Under the pieces are notes generated by a model. That model saw only the letters and a list, made by a program, of their open reading frames with translations, searched no databases and was not told the DNA's origin. Of a DNA stretch of 64,000 nucleotides, positions 15,209 to 24,440 are shown piece by piece (position 1 is the stretch's first letter; each line of letters begins with the position of its first letter). Source of the DNA: Phycicoccus avicenniae (lineage in GTDB: Bacteria; Actinomycetota; Actinomycetes; Actinomycetales; Dermatophilaceae); contig NZ_JAGSNF010000003.1 of NCBI RefSeq assembly GCF_018139485.1, forward strand, positions 124,001 to 188,000, in the 5' to 3' direction. Made by a program: the position numbers and the translations under genes.

Positions 15209-18200
15209 CGAGGCGCACCGACGACGCGGCGGTGTGGCGGTCCCGCCTGGACCGGCTGCTCCCGAGCGTCTTCCTCGTCGCCCTCGCCTTCGTCCAGCGC
15301 CCCGGCTGGACCGCGGCCGACACCAAGCTCGACCTCGTCGTCGACCCGGCCGGCTTCCTCGGGCGCGCCCTCAGCCTGTGGGACCCGCTGGCAGCCGGCG
15401 GCCAGCTGCAGAACCAGGCCTACGGCTACCTCTTCCCGATGGGTCCGTTCTTCCTCCTCGGCGACGCGCTGCGGCTGCCCGGGTGGGTCGTGCAGCGGCT
15501 GTGGTGGGCCTTGGTGCTCGTCCTGGCCTACCACGGCGCGCGCCGGGTGCTCGAGCGGCTGGGGGTCGGGACCGGCTGGTCGCGGGTCGTCGGGGCGTTC
15601 ACCTACGCCCTCGCGCCCCGCATGCTCGTCGGCCTCGGCGCGATCAGCTCGGAGATCTGGCCGATGGCGGTCGCCCCGTGGGTCCTCCTGCCGCTGCTCG
15701 CCGTGCGGCCGGGGGACGAGCGGTCGGCGGCGCTCCGGTCCGGGGTGGCCGTCCTCGCGCTCGGGGCGGTCAACGCCGTCGCGTCGCTCGCCACCCTCGT
15801 GCTGCCGGCCTGGTGGATCCTCACCCGCCGCGGCCGTCCCCGCCGGCTGCTCCTCGGCTGGTGGTCGGTCGCCGTGGTCCTCGCGAGCGCGTGGTGGGTC
15901 GGCCCCCTCGTCCTCCTCGGCCGCTACAGCCCGCCCTTCCTCGACTGGATCGAGGACGCGCGGGTGACGACGTCGGTGGCCTCGGTCACCGAGGCCCTGC
16001 GCGGGACGACCCAGTGGATCGCGACGATCGGTGGCTCGCAGGCCGCGGTGTGGCCCGCCGGGTGGGTCGTGCTCACCTCCCGGAACGTCGTCCTGCTCGG
16101 GCTGGTCGTCGTCCTGGCCGGGCTGCTCGGCCTGGCTCTGGCCCGGGGACCGTGGGCCGGGTTCGCCCGGGGCGGCCTGCTCCTCGGTCTCGTCCTCGTG
16201 ACCTTCGGCCACCTCGGGGGCGTGGCGCCGCCGTGGGCCGGCGCCGAGGCGGACCTGCTCGACCGCGCCCTCGCCCCCTTCCGCAACACCCACAAGTTCG
16301 AGCCCGTCGTCCGGCTCCCCCTGGCGCTCGGCGTGGCCCACGCGCTGCCGCTCGCCGTGACGTGGCTGCGGTCCAGGGGCGCCCCGTGGCCGGCCCTGGC
16401 CCCGGCCCTCGTCGTGACGGCCCTCGTCGGACAGACCGCCGTCCCGGCCGCCCTCGGGGTGGTCCAGCGGGGCCCCTTCGTCGCCGTGCCGGCCGCCTGG
16501 TCCGAGACCGCGCGGTGGCTCGCCGACCACGACGACGGCGGCCGGACCCTACTGCTGCCCGGTGGCAACGCCCCGGCCCGGTTCTGGGGGGAGCCCAAGG
16601 ACGAGCCGCTCCAGCCGTACGCCGAGTCCCCGTGGGTCGTGCGGGACGCGGTCCCGCTCGGCTCCGCCGGCGCCACCCGCATCCTCAACGCCGTCGAGAC
16701 CCGGGTGGCGCAGGGGCGCGGCGGCGAGGAGCTCCGGGCGCTGCTCGAGGCCCTCGCCGTGACCCGGGTCGTGGTCGTCGCCGACCACGCCCGCCCCGGC
16801 GCGGGGACGACGCCCCCGGTCGTCGTCCGCGCCGCGCTCGTGCGCAGCGGCGCGACGTCGGTGGCCGCGTTCGGCGACGTCGTCGGGGGCAGCACCGACG
16901 TCGCCGTGGCCTCGGACTGGGGGCTGGACCGCCCCCTGCGCGAGCTCGAGGTCCTCGACGTCGGGACCGGGTCCCGGATCGCGCCGACCGAGCGCGTGCC
17001 GCTCGCGACCCTCGCGCGCTACGCCGGCGGGCCGGAGGGTGCGACGGCACTGCCCGCAGCCGGCGCCGGCGTCCTCACGACCGAGCCCGGGGCGTCCGCG
17101 GCCGCGGGCCCGGTCGTCGTGACCGACACCCTGCAGCGCCGCCGTGCGGGCTTCGCGACGGCCACCGACCTCTACGGCCCGCTGCGCAGCGCCGACGAGG
17201 ACTACCGGTCGGCCCGGGCCGTCCACGACTACTGGCCCGCACCCCTCGGCGAGACCTCTCCCGGGCTCACCGACGCCCAGACGGTCCGCGTCGACGACGG
17301 CGAGGCCCGCGCCGACGCGTCGTCCAGCCTCGCCGAGCCGGCGCTCGGGCAGGGCCGCGAGCTCGCGAGCGACCCGTGGCGTGCCTTCGACCTCAGCGGC
17401 GAGACGGCGTGGACCTCGTCGGGCTTCTCTCCCGAGGGCCAGTGGCTCGGCCTCACGTGGGCCGAGCCGCTCCTCCCGCCGGCGTCGGTCGAGGTCGTCC
17501 TCGACACCGAACGGGGAGCCGACGTCGCGGCCCTCACGGTCACGACGGACGCGGGGACGCTCCGGACGCCGGTGACCACCCCCTCGCTCGCGGGGGACGA
17601 CGTCGACCCGGAGCGGTACCGGGTCGCCGTCGAGGTGCCGCCCGGCCCGACGACGGGCTTGCGCCTCGAGGTCGCCGCGGTCCGGGACGGGGGCCGGACC
17701 GTTCGGGTGCGTGACGTCGGGGCGGGGGTCCTGCCCCGGACCGAGCCCGCCGTCCGGCTGCCCGTCACCGAGCTCCGACCGGACGTCGTGACCCTCGGGG
17801 CGTCCGGCGACGACCGCCCCGCGTGCCACCCCCTCGCGAACGGGGTCCTCGCGTGCTCGCCCGGGTACGCGCGGACGGGGGAGGAGGCGACGCAGATGCG
17901 TCGGGTCGTGCGTCTCGAGGAGGCCCGGACCTTCGAGGTCACCGGATCCGCCGTCGCGACCGGCGTCGGGGCGGACGCTCTGCTGCGCCGGCTCGACGGC
18001 GTGCGGGCCTCGGGGTCCAGCCGCTGGCTGACCGAGCCGGGGGTCTCCCCGCAGCTCGTCGTCGACGGCGACCCGGGGACGTACTGGGCCGCCGACCCCG
18101 ACGACGAGCGTCCGACGCTCACGGTCCGCTGGCCGGGGCGCCGGACCGTCGAGGGCCTGCGCCTCACCGTCGCGTCCGACGTCGCGGGCCGGCGCCCGAC

Positions 18201-19527
18201 GGCGGTCGAGGTCACGCTCGGCGGGCGCACCGTCCGCCGGGTGCTCGACCGGGACGGCGTGGTCGACCTCCCGACGACCCGCACCGACCGGGTCCGGGTC
18301 GTCGTGACGGACACGACGAGCCAGGACGCGCTCACCGCGGCCGGCCGCCGTCCGATGCCCGTCGTCGTCGGCGACGTCGCGCTCCTGGGCGACCCCTGGC
18401 CGGTCGGTCCGACGGGCGAGGACCCGGTCGTCGTCCCGTGCGGGCTCGGTCCGACGGTCCAGGCCGGGGGAGTGGACCACCCCACGAGCGTCGAGGGGAC
18501 CCGCGCGGACGTCCTGGGCCGCGCCGACCTGTCGCTGCGGGTCTGCGCTCCCGTGGCGCTCGGGGCGGGCGAGCAGCGCGTCCAGACCCTGGCCTCGGGG
18601 CAGCTCGCCGTGCGGTCGCTCGTCCTCGACGCGCGGCCGGACCGGGCACCGTCCCCCGCGTCGACGCCGGTCCGTGTCCTGCGCTGGGAGAGCACCTCGC
18701 GGACCGTGGACGTCGGGACCGCCCGCGACGTCGATACCGTCGTCGTCGTCCGCGAGAACGCCAACGCCGGGTGGACCGCCCGGGCGGGTGGCACCGAGCT
18801 GCGACCGGTCCGGGTCGACGGCTGGGCGCAGGGGTGGGTCGTCCCCGCCGGGGTGTCCGGACCGGTCGACCTCGTCTTCGGGCCGCAGCGGCTCCTCGTG
18901 CTGTCGCTGGGCCTCGGGGCCGTGCTCGCCGCGTCGCTCGTCGCCCTCGCCGCACGGTCCGGGCGGCGCCGCGGCGCGCCGGTGCTCGAGGCGGCGACCG
19001 CCCCCGGGGCCGCGCCCGTCCTCGTCGTCGTGGCGCTCACGGGCGTCGGCGGTGTCGTCGGGGCCGTGGCCGCCGGGGCGGCCCTGCTCGCGCGGCGGCT
19101 GCCCGCGGCGTGGGTCGCGCCCGTCGCGGGCGCCGCGTCGCTGGGGTGGCTGGCCTGGGCCGCCGCCCGCCCCTGGCCGCATCCCGCGGCGTCGAACCGG
19201 GACCTCGTGTCAGGCGTGCTGGCGCTGCTCCTCGTCGCGCTCGCCTGCACCCGGCGCCGCCGTGGGGCCGGGCCGCCGCGCCGCACGCTCCGACGCGGTC
19301 CGGTGACGGGCCCAGGCCTGGACGGGGGCCTCGACGAGGTGCCAGCTCAGGGCCGCCACGACGACCGACACCGCGAGGGTGAGGAGCACCGTGACCCAGA
19401 AGCCCCACTCGAAGACGTCGAGACCCAGCACCTGGCGGACCCGGAACATGAGCGGCAGGTGCCAGAGGAAGACGCCGTAGCTGATCGTCCCGCCGTAGAC
19501 GAGGACCCGCGACGACAGGACCCGTGA
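15205..19527 (+). CDS. aftD: AftD-like alpha-(1->3)-arabinofuranosyltransferase family protein
   Basis: A 1440-residue membrane glycosyltransferase resembling AftD, which adds arabinofuranose to arabinan in mycobacterial arabinogalactan/lipoarabinomannan. The N-terminal third is a polytopic GT-C module: GWTAADTKLDLVVDP in the first outer loop, FTYALAPRMLVGLGAISSE, and RNTHKFEPVVRLPLALG near residue 360. The outer part holds two discoidin-like carbohydrate-binding domains (about 712-770, DPWRAFDLSGETAWTSSG; about 932-1015, LVVDGDPGTYWAADP). Two or more helices follow (about 1228-1352). The GTG start overlaps the methyltransferase stop. The last 318 bases run antisense into the acyltransferase gene, and residues after about 1360 are hydrophilic and probably not conserved. 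Confidence 0.82.
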   Translation: MTRRTDDAAVWRSRLDRLLPSVFLVALAFVQRPGWTAADTKLDLVVDPAGFLGRALSLWDPLAAGGQLQNQAYGYLFPMGPFFLLGDALRLPGWVVQRLWWALVLVLAYHGARRVLERLGVGTGWSRVVGAFTYALAPRMLVGLGAISSEIWPMAVAPWVLLPLLAVRPGDERSAALRSGVAVLALGAVNAVASLATLVLPAWWILTRRGRPRRLLLGWWSVAVVLASAWWVGPLVLLGRYSPPFLDWIEDARVTTSVASVTEALRGTTQWIATIGGSQAAVWPAGWVVLTSRNVVLLGLVVVLAGLLGLALARGPWAGFARGGLLLGLVLVTFGHLGGVAPPWAGAEADLLDRALAPFRNTHKFEPVVRLPLALGVAHALPLAVTWLRSRGAPWPALAPALVVTALVGQTAVPAALGVVQRGPFVAVPAAWSETARWLADHDDGGRTLLLPGGNAPARFWGEPKDEPLQPYAESPWVVRDAVPLGSAGATRILNAVETRVAQGRGGEELRALLEALAVTRVVVVADHARPGAGTTPPVVVRAALVRSGATSVAAFGDVVGGSTDVAVASDWGLDRPLRELEVLDVGTGSRIAPTERVPLATLARYAGGPEGATALPAAGAGVLTTEPGASAAAGPVVVTDTLQRRRAGFATATDLYGPLRSADEDYRSARAVHDYWPAPLGETSPGLTDAQTVRVDDGEARADASSSLAEPALGQGRELASDPWRAFDLSGETAWTSSGFSPEGQWLGLTWAEPLLPPASVEVVLDTERGADVAALTVTTDAGTLRTPVTTPSLAGDDVDPERYRVAVEVPPGPTTGLRLEVAAVRDGGRTVRVRDVGAGVLPRTEPAVRLPVTELRPDVVTLGASGDDRPACHPLANGVLACSPGYARTGEEATQMRRVVRLEEARTFEVTGSAVATGVGADALLRRLDGVRASGSSRWLTEPGVSPQLVVDGDPGTYWAADPDDERPTLTVRWPGRRTVEGLRLTVASDVAGRRPTAVEVTLGGRTVRRVLDRDGVVDLPTTRTDRVRVVVTDTTSQDALTAAGRRPMPVVVGDVALLGDPWPVGPTGEDPVVVPCGLGPTVQAGGVDHPTSVEGTRADVLGRADLSLRVCAPVALGAGEQRVQTLASGQLAVRSLVLDARPDRAPSPASTPVRVLRWESTSRTVDVGTARDVDTVVVVRENANAGWTARAGGTELRPVRVDGWAQGWVVPAGVSGPVDLVFGPQRLLVLSLGLGAVLAASLVALAARSGRRRGAPVLEAATAPGAAPVLVVVALTGVGGVVGAVAAGAALLARRLPAAWVAPVAGAASLGWLAWAAARPWPHPAASNRDLVSGVLALLLVALACTRRRRGAGPPRRTLRRGPVTGPGLDGGLDEVPAQGRHDDRHREGEEHRDPEAPLEDVETQHLADPEHERQVPEEDAVADRPAVDEDPRRQDP

Positions 19528-20442
19528 GACGGCGGTGCGCGCCCCGAGGACGGAGGGGGCGACGACGAGCCCGGCGACGAGGGTGAAGCCGAGGTGCTTG
19601 ACGCCGGCCTCGACGGCGGTCGGCGGGGCGAGGTCGTACGGCCCGGCCGCGCGGGTCGCGACGACCCAGTAGACGCAGGCGGCGAGCCCGTACAGGTGCC
19701 ACGGCGCCGCCCGGACGACCGCGGAGACGGGGACGCGCAGCCGGTCGTCCGCGACGACGACGGCGAGGACCATGCCGACGACGAACCAGTCGGCGACCGC
19801 CGGCAGGGTGCGCAGCCACGACCAGCCGTCCGGCAGGAGCCCGACACCGACGACGACCCGGAAGCCCCACGTCCCCGCCGCGAGGACGAGGAGCGCGGCG
19901 AGGTGCGCCCGTGGACCGCGGCCGCCGACGAGACGCAGGAGCAGCGCCGCCGTCGCCGGGAGCACGGCGTAGAACATCACCTCGGTCGACAGGCTCCACA
20001 GCTGGGCCAGACCCGGCACGTCCCACTCCAGGCGCAGGCTCTGGACCTGGAGCAGGTTCGCCAGCCAGGCGTCGCCGTGGCCGGAGCGCGACTCGGGCAC
20101 GAGCACGACCGTCCCGGCGAGCACGAGCAGCCAGGCCGGGACGAGCCGGGCCGCCCGACGCACGGCGTACGCGCGGGTCGTCGCGGGCGGGGTCCCGTCG
20201 ACGAGCCGCCGGGCGTGCGGCCCGTAGAGGAGGAAGCCGCTGAGCACGAAGAAGATCGCGACGCCCACGTCGAGCCGCGCGAGGAACCCGGGGAGCAGGT
20301 CGCGCCCCGTCGCACCGGAGAGGAACGCGGCGTGCGTCACGAGCACCGCGAGGGCGGCGAGCGCGCGCAGCCCCTCGAGCTCTCGCAGGTGCCCGCCCGG
20401 GCGGTCGCGGGGGACGAGCGACCCCGGGGTCGTCGCGCTCAC
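19210..20442 (-). CDS. acyltransferase-3 family membrane protein
   Basis: A 410-residue integral membrane O-acyltransferase of the acyltransferase-3 (OafA-like) type, which acetylates or acylates exported glycans. The catalytic-type His lies in the first helix, RELEGLRALAALAVLVTHAAF; the R-x10-H pattern and AIFFVLSGFLLYGPHARR follow, with about ten helices in all, ending SWHLVEAPVQAW. GTG at 20442 overlaps the stop of the upstream membrane protein (GTGA), which decides the start over ATG 20484. In Corynebacterineae a homologue beside DUF3068 (TmaT, from memory) acetylates trehalose mycolates. The C-terminal 33-residue tail is charged and overlaps the aftD 3' end. Confidence 0.85.
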   Translation of the reverse strand: MSATTPGSLVPRDRPGGHLRELEGLRALAALAVLVTHAAFLSGATGRDLLPGFLARLDVGVAIFFVLSGFLLYGPHARRLVDGTPPATTRAYAVRRAARLVPAWLLVLAGTVVLVPESRSGHGDAWLANLLQVQSLRLEWDVPGLAQLWSLSTEVMFYAVLPATAALLLRLVGGRGPRAHLAALLVLAAGTWGFRVVVGVGLLPDGWSWLRTLPAVADWFVVGMVLAVVVADDRLRVPVSAVVRAAPWHLYGLAACVYWVVATRAAGPYDLAPPTAVEAGVKHLGFTLVAGLVVAPSVLGARTAVSRVLSSRVLVYGGTISYGVFLWHLPLMFRVRQVLGLDVFEWGFWVTVLLTLAVSVVVAALSWHLVEAPVQAWARHRTASERAARRPGPTAAPGAGERDEEQRQHA

Positions 20443-22331
20443 GACGCCGCCTCGACCGTGAGCACCTGGGCGGAGGTCACGCACACCCCGTCGGTGTTGC
20501 CCGTCACGACGTCGAGGAGCACCTCGGAGACCGCGACGTCGGGCGGGACCTCGGCGAGCACCCGGTGCGGCCCCCGCAGCAGCTCGGGCGGGTCCGGGAC
20601 GAGCGGCGGGGACACGGTGCCGTCCCGGCCCACGACCCGTACCCCGAGACGCTCCGCGTCCCCGACGAGGATGCCCAGCTGGACGAGCGACCCCCGGAAG
20701 TACGGCGCGGCCTCGTCGAGCGGGATGCGGAGGCTGCGCTCACCCGCCGGGACGACGTACCCGCAGAACCCGTCGGGCACCGAGGCGCTCGCCACGGTGC
20801 CGAACCTCGGCTCCACGAGGTCGCCGGAGGCGTCGACGACGACCCCGGGGCCGTCGAAGGCCGAGGACACGGCGTCGGGGTCGAGCAGCCGGACGAGCGA
20901 GGCCGTCGTGAACGCGGGGTCGACCCAGCCCGGGACGACGTCCGTCGGGACGGTGCCGGGGAGCACCTGGCCCGACCGGTCACCGAGGCCGGTGCGGAGG
21001 GCGTCGAGGTAGCCAGGGACGGTGCTGCGGTGCCACGCGGTGCCGAAGCGCACCCAGGACAGCCCGCCGAGGACGACGGCGAGCACGACGGCACCCGCGA
21101 CGAGACGTCGTGCGCGCCCGGACCGGCGACCGGACCCGGCGCGGGCGCGGCGGGTGGCGTCGACGAGCGCGGCGACGGAGAGGGCGGTGACGACCGTGAC
21201 GTCGGGCAGCAGCCGCAGGTCGTCGCTGGCCTCGACCGTGTCGACGACCGCGAGCCGTCCGACGTAGACCATCGTGAGCACGGGGACCGCGTACGCGAGG
21301 GCGACGAGCAGCACGGGTCGTGCCGACCGCAGGGCCCCCGGCGTCCGCGCGAGCGCGACGAGGCCCCCGGCGAGGAGGGCCCAGGCCACGACGACGAGCA
21401 CCGTGGGCGTGTCGGCGAGCGAGTACGCACCGATGCCCGGCCGCCACGAGACCGGCCCCCCGAGGAGCTGCGGCACGAGGTCGACGGCGACCCAGCGGCC
21501 GACCTTCACGGCGGCGTCGAGGACGCCCGGGGTCGCGCGCTCGGCCCGGTCGAAGTCGCCGCCGGCGTACGCGGCGAGGAAGACGAGGTTCGCCGCCGCC
21601 GTGGGCACGACCGCGGCGGCCCCGCGGCGCCACTGGCGTCGTCCCGCGGGCGTCCGCACGACGAGGACGAGGGCCGCGACCACGACGGGGACGGCCAGGG
21701 CCCGCTCGGAGAACGTGAGCGCCACGGCGTGCGCGGCCACGGCCCCGACGAGGATGCGCCGGTCCCCGTCCCGCAGCCAGCGGACGAGGAGGACGCCGGC
21801 GAGGAGGACGAGGGTCAGCGGGAGCATCGTCGTCAGGGCCTGGCGGAACCACGCGTAGGTGGGCACGAGCGCGGCGACGAAGAGCATCCACCCCGCGCCG
21901 AGCACCCGCGCCGCCGGATCCCGGAGGGCGAGCCGGACGACGGTGAGCACCGTGAGCGCGTAGCCGGCCGCGACCAGCACCGTGACGACGACGGCGGGCC
22001 AGTGGCTCAGGGGTGCGTACGACGCCATGAGCCAGTCGACGGTCCGGGCGCCGGGGGCGAGGTGGGTGCCGTTGCTCTCGACGACGAAGGGCCACCACGT
22101 CCGGCCCGCGGCGTAGGCCTGCGCCCGCAGGTCGTCGACGAAGAGCCCGCCGCCGGCGGTGAGGACCGCGACGGCCAGGACGTGGACGCCGGCGAGCACC
22201 CACAGGGCCGTGTCCCAGGGGGCGGCGGCGGCGCGCCGCACGAGGACGGCGAGGGGGTCCCCGGGCGCGGACGCGTGGGCGGCACGGCGGGTGTCCGGGG
22301 CGGCCGGGGCGTCGGGCGGGGTGGTGGTCAC
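20439..22331 (-). CDS. polytopic membrane protein, GT-C-like
   Basis: A 630-residue membrane protein with about eleven helices, then a C-terminal outer domain of about 190 residues. The first outer loop has GGLFVDDLRAQAYAAGRTWW; the acidic pair DD resembles the catalytic acids of GT-C glycosyltransferases. Further loops include FRQALTTMLPL and SDDLRLLPDVTVV. No sugar specificity can be read. It starts with GTG and is translationally coupled to the acyltransferase. It is divergent from DUF3068 across 113 bases. A membrane protein of similar size and place (Rv0226c) sits beside the mycobacterial DUF3068 gene, but I am not certain of orthology. Confidence 0.6.
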   Translation of the reverse strand: MTTTPPDAPAAPDTRRAAHASAPGDPLAVLVRRAAAAPWDTALWVLAGVHVLAVAVLTAGGGLFVDDLRAQAYAAGRTWWPFVVESNGTHLAPGARTVDWLMASYAPLSHWPAVVVTVLVAAGYALTVLTVVRLALRDPAARVLGAGWMLFVAALVPTYAWFRQALTTMLPLTLVLLAGVLLVRWLRDGDRRILVGAVAAHAVALTFSERALAVPVVVAALVLVVRTPAGRRQWRRGAAAVVPTAAANLVFLAAYAGGDFDRAERATPGVLDAAVKVGRWVAVDLVPQLLGGPVSWRPGIGAYSLADTPTVLVVVAWALLAGGLVALARTPGALRSARPVLLVALAYAVPVLTMVYVGRLAVVDTVEASDDLRLLPDVTVVTALSVAALVDATRRARAGSGRRSGRARRLVAGAVVLAVVLGGLSWVRFGTAWHRSTVPGYLDALRTGLGDRSGQVLPGTVPTDVVPGWVDPAFTTASLVRLLDPDAVSSAFDGPGVVVDASGDLVEPRFGTVASASVPDGFCGYVVPAGERSLRIPLDEAAPYFRGSLVQLGILVGDAERLGVRVVGRDGTVSPPLVPDPPELLRGPHRVLAEVPPDVAVSEVLLDVVTGNTDGVCVTSAQVLTVEAAS

Positions 22332-22408
22332 GGGGGCTCTCGGGGGTGACGGAGGGGTGCCCGCAGGCTACCCGTGGCGAGCCGTGAACGTCGGCGGTTA
22401 CCCGCTGG

Positions 22409-22414
22409 TACAGT
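22409..22414 (+). promoter_or_regulatory. -10 element for DUF3068 gene
   Basis: TACAGT lies about 30 bases before the ATG at 22445, giving a short leader that contains the ribosome site GAAGGAG (22431-22437). Confidence 0.5.
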
Positions 22415-22444
22415 CCAGCCACCTACTCGCGAAGGAGCGTGGCA

Positions 22445-23509
22445 ATGCGTCGGGTCTCGGGCGTGGCTCTGGTGGTCCTCGGAGCCCTGTTCATCGGGTT
22501 CGGCGTCCTCGCCAAGCCCTACCTCTACGACCGGCTCGCGGTCGTCCCCCTCGACCAGGACTCGCAGTCGGTGTCCGTGGGCACCGGGGTCGACGCCCTG
22601 TGGCCGCACGGGACCGGCGAGGACGCCCGGATCGACAAGCTCACCGACGTCTCGGTGACGAGCACCCGCACCATCAAGGGCATCCCCGGTGTCGTCGAGG
22701 AGGCGGGGGTCGCCGACACCGAGGCGTTCTGGCAGACCACGGTGCGCTCGCAGGCCGAGGTCGACGGCCGGCTCGTCGACCTCAGCTACAGCGACGCGGG
22801 CGTCTCGGTCGACCGGCGCACCGGCGAGGCCACGAACTGCTGCGGCGACTACGCGTCGGCCGGTGACCTCACCGACCCCGACCTCGTCGAGCCGCGGACC
22901 TACGAGGGGAACTACTTCAAGTTCCCCTTCGACACCAAGCAGCAGGACTACGCGTGGTGGGACGGTGCGGTCGGCCGGGCCGACCCGATCCGCTTCGTCG
23001 AGGAGGACGAGGTCGAGGGCGTGCGCGTCTACGTCTTCCGCCAGTCGATCGGGCCGGAGACCGTCGACACCCTCGACATCCCGGCGTACCTCTTCGACGC
23101 CACCGCGTCGGGCTCGGTCGAGGCCGACGCGGTGTACAGCAACACCCGCACCCTGTGGGTCGAGCCGGTGACGGGCGTCCTCGTCGACGGCCAGGAGGAG
23201 GTGTCGCTCACGTACGAGGCGGACGGCTACGAGCCGGTCGCCCGGACCGTCGGCACGATCGGCTTCTCGGCCGAGACCGTCGTGGACAACGCGGAGACGT
23301 GGGGTCCCCGCGCCGGGCTGCTCGGCTTCGTCGACTCCTGGCTGACCCTCCTCGGCCTCGGCCTGGGGCTCGTCCTCGTCGCGGCCGGGAGCGTGCTCGT
23401 CCTCTCCCGTGGAGGGCGCCGTCCCACCCGCGACGACGCGGAGGACCTCGGGCCGCTCCCCGGTGAGGAGCCGCGCGAGCGGGTCGCCACCCGCTCCCGA
23501 CGGCGCTGA
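22445..23509 (+). CDS. DUF3068 membrane protein (PgfA/Rv0227c-like)
   Basis: A 354-residue bitopic protein: an N-terminal helix (about residues 6-22, SGVALVVLGALFIGFGV), a large outer domain, and a C-terminal helix (about 292-318) before a short basic tail. This layout and the residues LYDRLAVVPLDQD, ATNCCGDYA and FKFPFDTKQQDYAWWD match DUF3068. In mycobacteria the homologue (Rv0227c/MSMEG_0317, PgfA, from memory) is essential for polar growth and has been tied to trehalose-mycolate transport and lipomannan maturation. The ATG at 22445 is chosen over GTG 22439 because GAAGGAG lies 7 bases before it. The CC pair could form a disulfide or metal site. Confidence 0.82.
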   Translation: MRRVSGVALVVLGALFIGFGVLAKPYLYDRLAVVPLDQDSQSVSVGTGVDALWPHGTGEDARIDKLTDVSVTSTRTIKGIPGVVEEAGVADTEAFWQTTVRSQAEVDGRLVDLSYSDAGVSVDRRTGEATNCCGDYASAGDLTDPDLVEPRTYEGNYFKFPFDTKQQDYAWWDGAVGRADPIRFVEEDEVEGVRVYVFRQSIGPETVDTLDIPAYLFDATASGSVEADAVYSNTRTLWVEPVTGVLVDGQEEVSLTYEADGYEPVARTVGTIGFSAETVVDNAETWGPRAGLLGFVDSWLTLLGLGLGLVLVAAGSVLVLSRGGRRPTRDDAEDLGPLPGEEPRERVATRSRRR

Positions 23510-23527
23510 CGCGCGGCCGGTCCGGGG

Positions 23528-24331
23528 TCAAGGGACCGGGCGCTCGGTGACGAGGATCGCGGTGCCGGGCAGCAGCCGCCCGCGCAGGGGCGACCAGCCG
23601 CCCCACTCCTCGCGGTTGCGCTCCGGCCACTCCGGCTCCACGAGGTCGACGAGGGCGAGCCCGGCGGCGACCACCTGGCGGACGAGGTCGCCGAGGGTGC
23701 GGTGGTGCTCGGCGTACGTGACGACCCCCGAGGTCGACTCGACGTACGGGGTGCGGTCGAAGTACGACGTCGTGGCGGTGAGCCCGGCCTCGCCCGGGAC
23801 GTCCGGGAAGGCCCAGCGGACCGGGTGCGACGTCGAGAACACGAACCGACCCCCGGGGCGCAGCACCCGGGCGGCCTCCGCGAGCACCGTCGCGCTGTCG
23901 GCGACGAAGGGGACGACGCCGTAGGCCGTGAAGACGCGGTCGACCGAGTCGTCGACGAGCGGCAGCCTCGTCCCGTCGCACTGCAGGAGGGGGACCGGAG
24001 GCCCCTCGCGTCCGGCGTCGATCCGGGCCGCGGTGCGCAGCATGCCGCCGGAGAGGTCGCTCGCGACGACCCGGACGTCGCCGCGGGAGAGGAGGGAGCG
24101 CGAGCACTGCGCCCCGCCGGCACCGATCTCGAGGACCGTCATCCCGGGGGAGAGGTCGAGCAGGCCCAGCTCGTCCTCGGTCCACCCCTCGGGGCCCCAC
24201 ACGAAGCCGTCGTCGCCGAGGAACGCCCCGTGCTCGGCGTGGTACGCCTCGGCCTCGCCGTCCCACCAGGCGCGGTTGGCCGACCGCGTCTCGTCGGGGC
24301 CGGCCGGCCGGCGCGCTGCGTGCTCCGTCAT
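23528..24331 (-). CDS. SAM-dependent class I methyltransferase
   Basis: A 267-residue methyltransferase. The SAM-binding motif VLEIGAGGAQCSRSLLSRG (about residues 61-79) and the acidic VVASDLSGGML are intact; AARVLRPGGRFVFSTSHPVRWAF is typical of class I enzymes acting on small molecules. A tryptophan-rich N-terminal segment (RSANRAWWDGEAEAYHAEH) is shared with actinobacterial enzymes of this group. The ATG at 24331 is the first that gives this N-terminus; no strong ribosome site or -10 box is visible. The gene is divergent from rpsA and convergent with the DUF3068 gene. The substrate is unknown. Confidence 0.82.
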   Translation of the reverse strand: MTEHAARRPAGPDETRSANRAWWDGEAEAYHAEHGAFLGDDGFVWGPEGWTEDELGLLDLSPGMTVLEIGAGGAQCSRSLLSRGDVRVVASDLSGGMLRTAARIDAGREGPPVPLLQCDGTRLPLVDDSVDRVFTAYGVVPFVADSATVLAEAARVLRPGGRFVFSTSHPVRWAFPDVPGEAGLTATTSYFDRTPYVESTSGVVTYAEHHRTLGDLVRQVVAAGLALVDLVEPEWPERNREEWGGWSPLRGRLLPGTAILVTERPVP

Positions 24332-24391
24332 CGCCGCGCGGGCACGGCCGGGCGCGCCGTGACGGGATTGGCAGCCGTGGTGACGGAGCGG

Positions 24392-24397
24392 TAGTCT
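24392..24397 (+). promoter_or_regulatory. -10 element of rpsA
   Basis: TAGTCT lies 88 bases before the rpsA ATG, giving a leader of about 80 bases that holds the hairpin at 24401-24440. Confidence 0.5.
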
Positions 24398-24400
24398 GGA

Positions 24401-24440
24401 CGGGTGTGCGTGTGCCCTTCGGGCTGCCCGCGGACACCCG
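24401..24440 (+). promoter_or_regulatory. structured 5' leader of rpsA
   Basis: CGGGTGT (24401-24407) pairs with ACACCCG (24434-24440) to enclose a small GCCC-TTC-GGGC hairpin (24414-24424). The structure begins at or within a few bases of the predicted transcription start. Ribosomal protein S1 binds RNA and represses its own mRNA in other bacteria, so an autoregulatory site is possible; this is inference. Confidence 0.45.

Noticed and set aside
19312-19527. Functional coding of the aftD-like C-terminal tail
   Set aside because: Hydrophilic, low-complexity and antisense to conserved acyltransferase codons; kept in the CDS only because no earlier stop exists.
22439-22444. GTG at 22439 as the DUF3068 start
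   Set aside because: Only one base from the ribosome site GAAGGAG; ATG 22445 has the right spacing.
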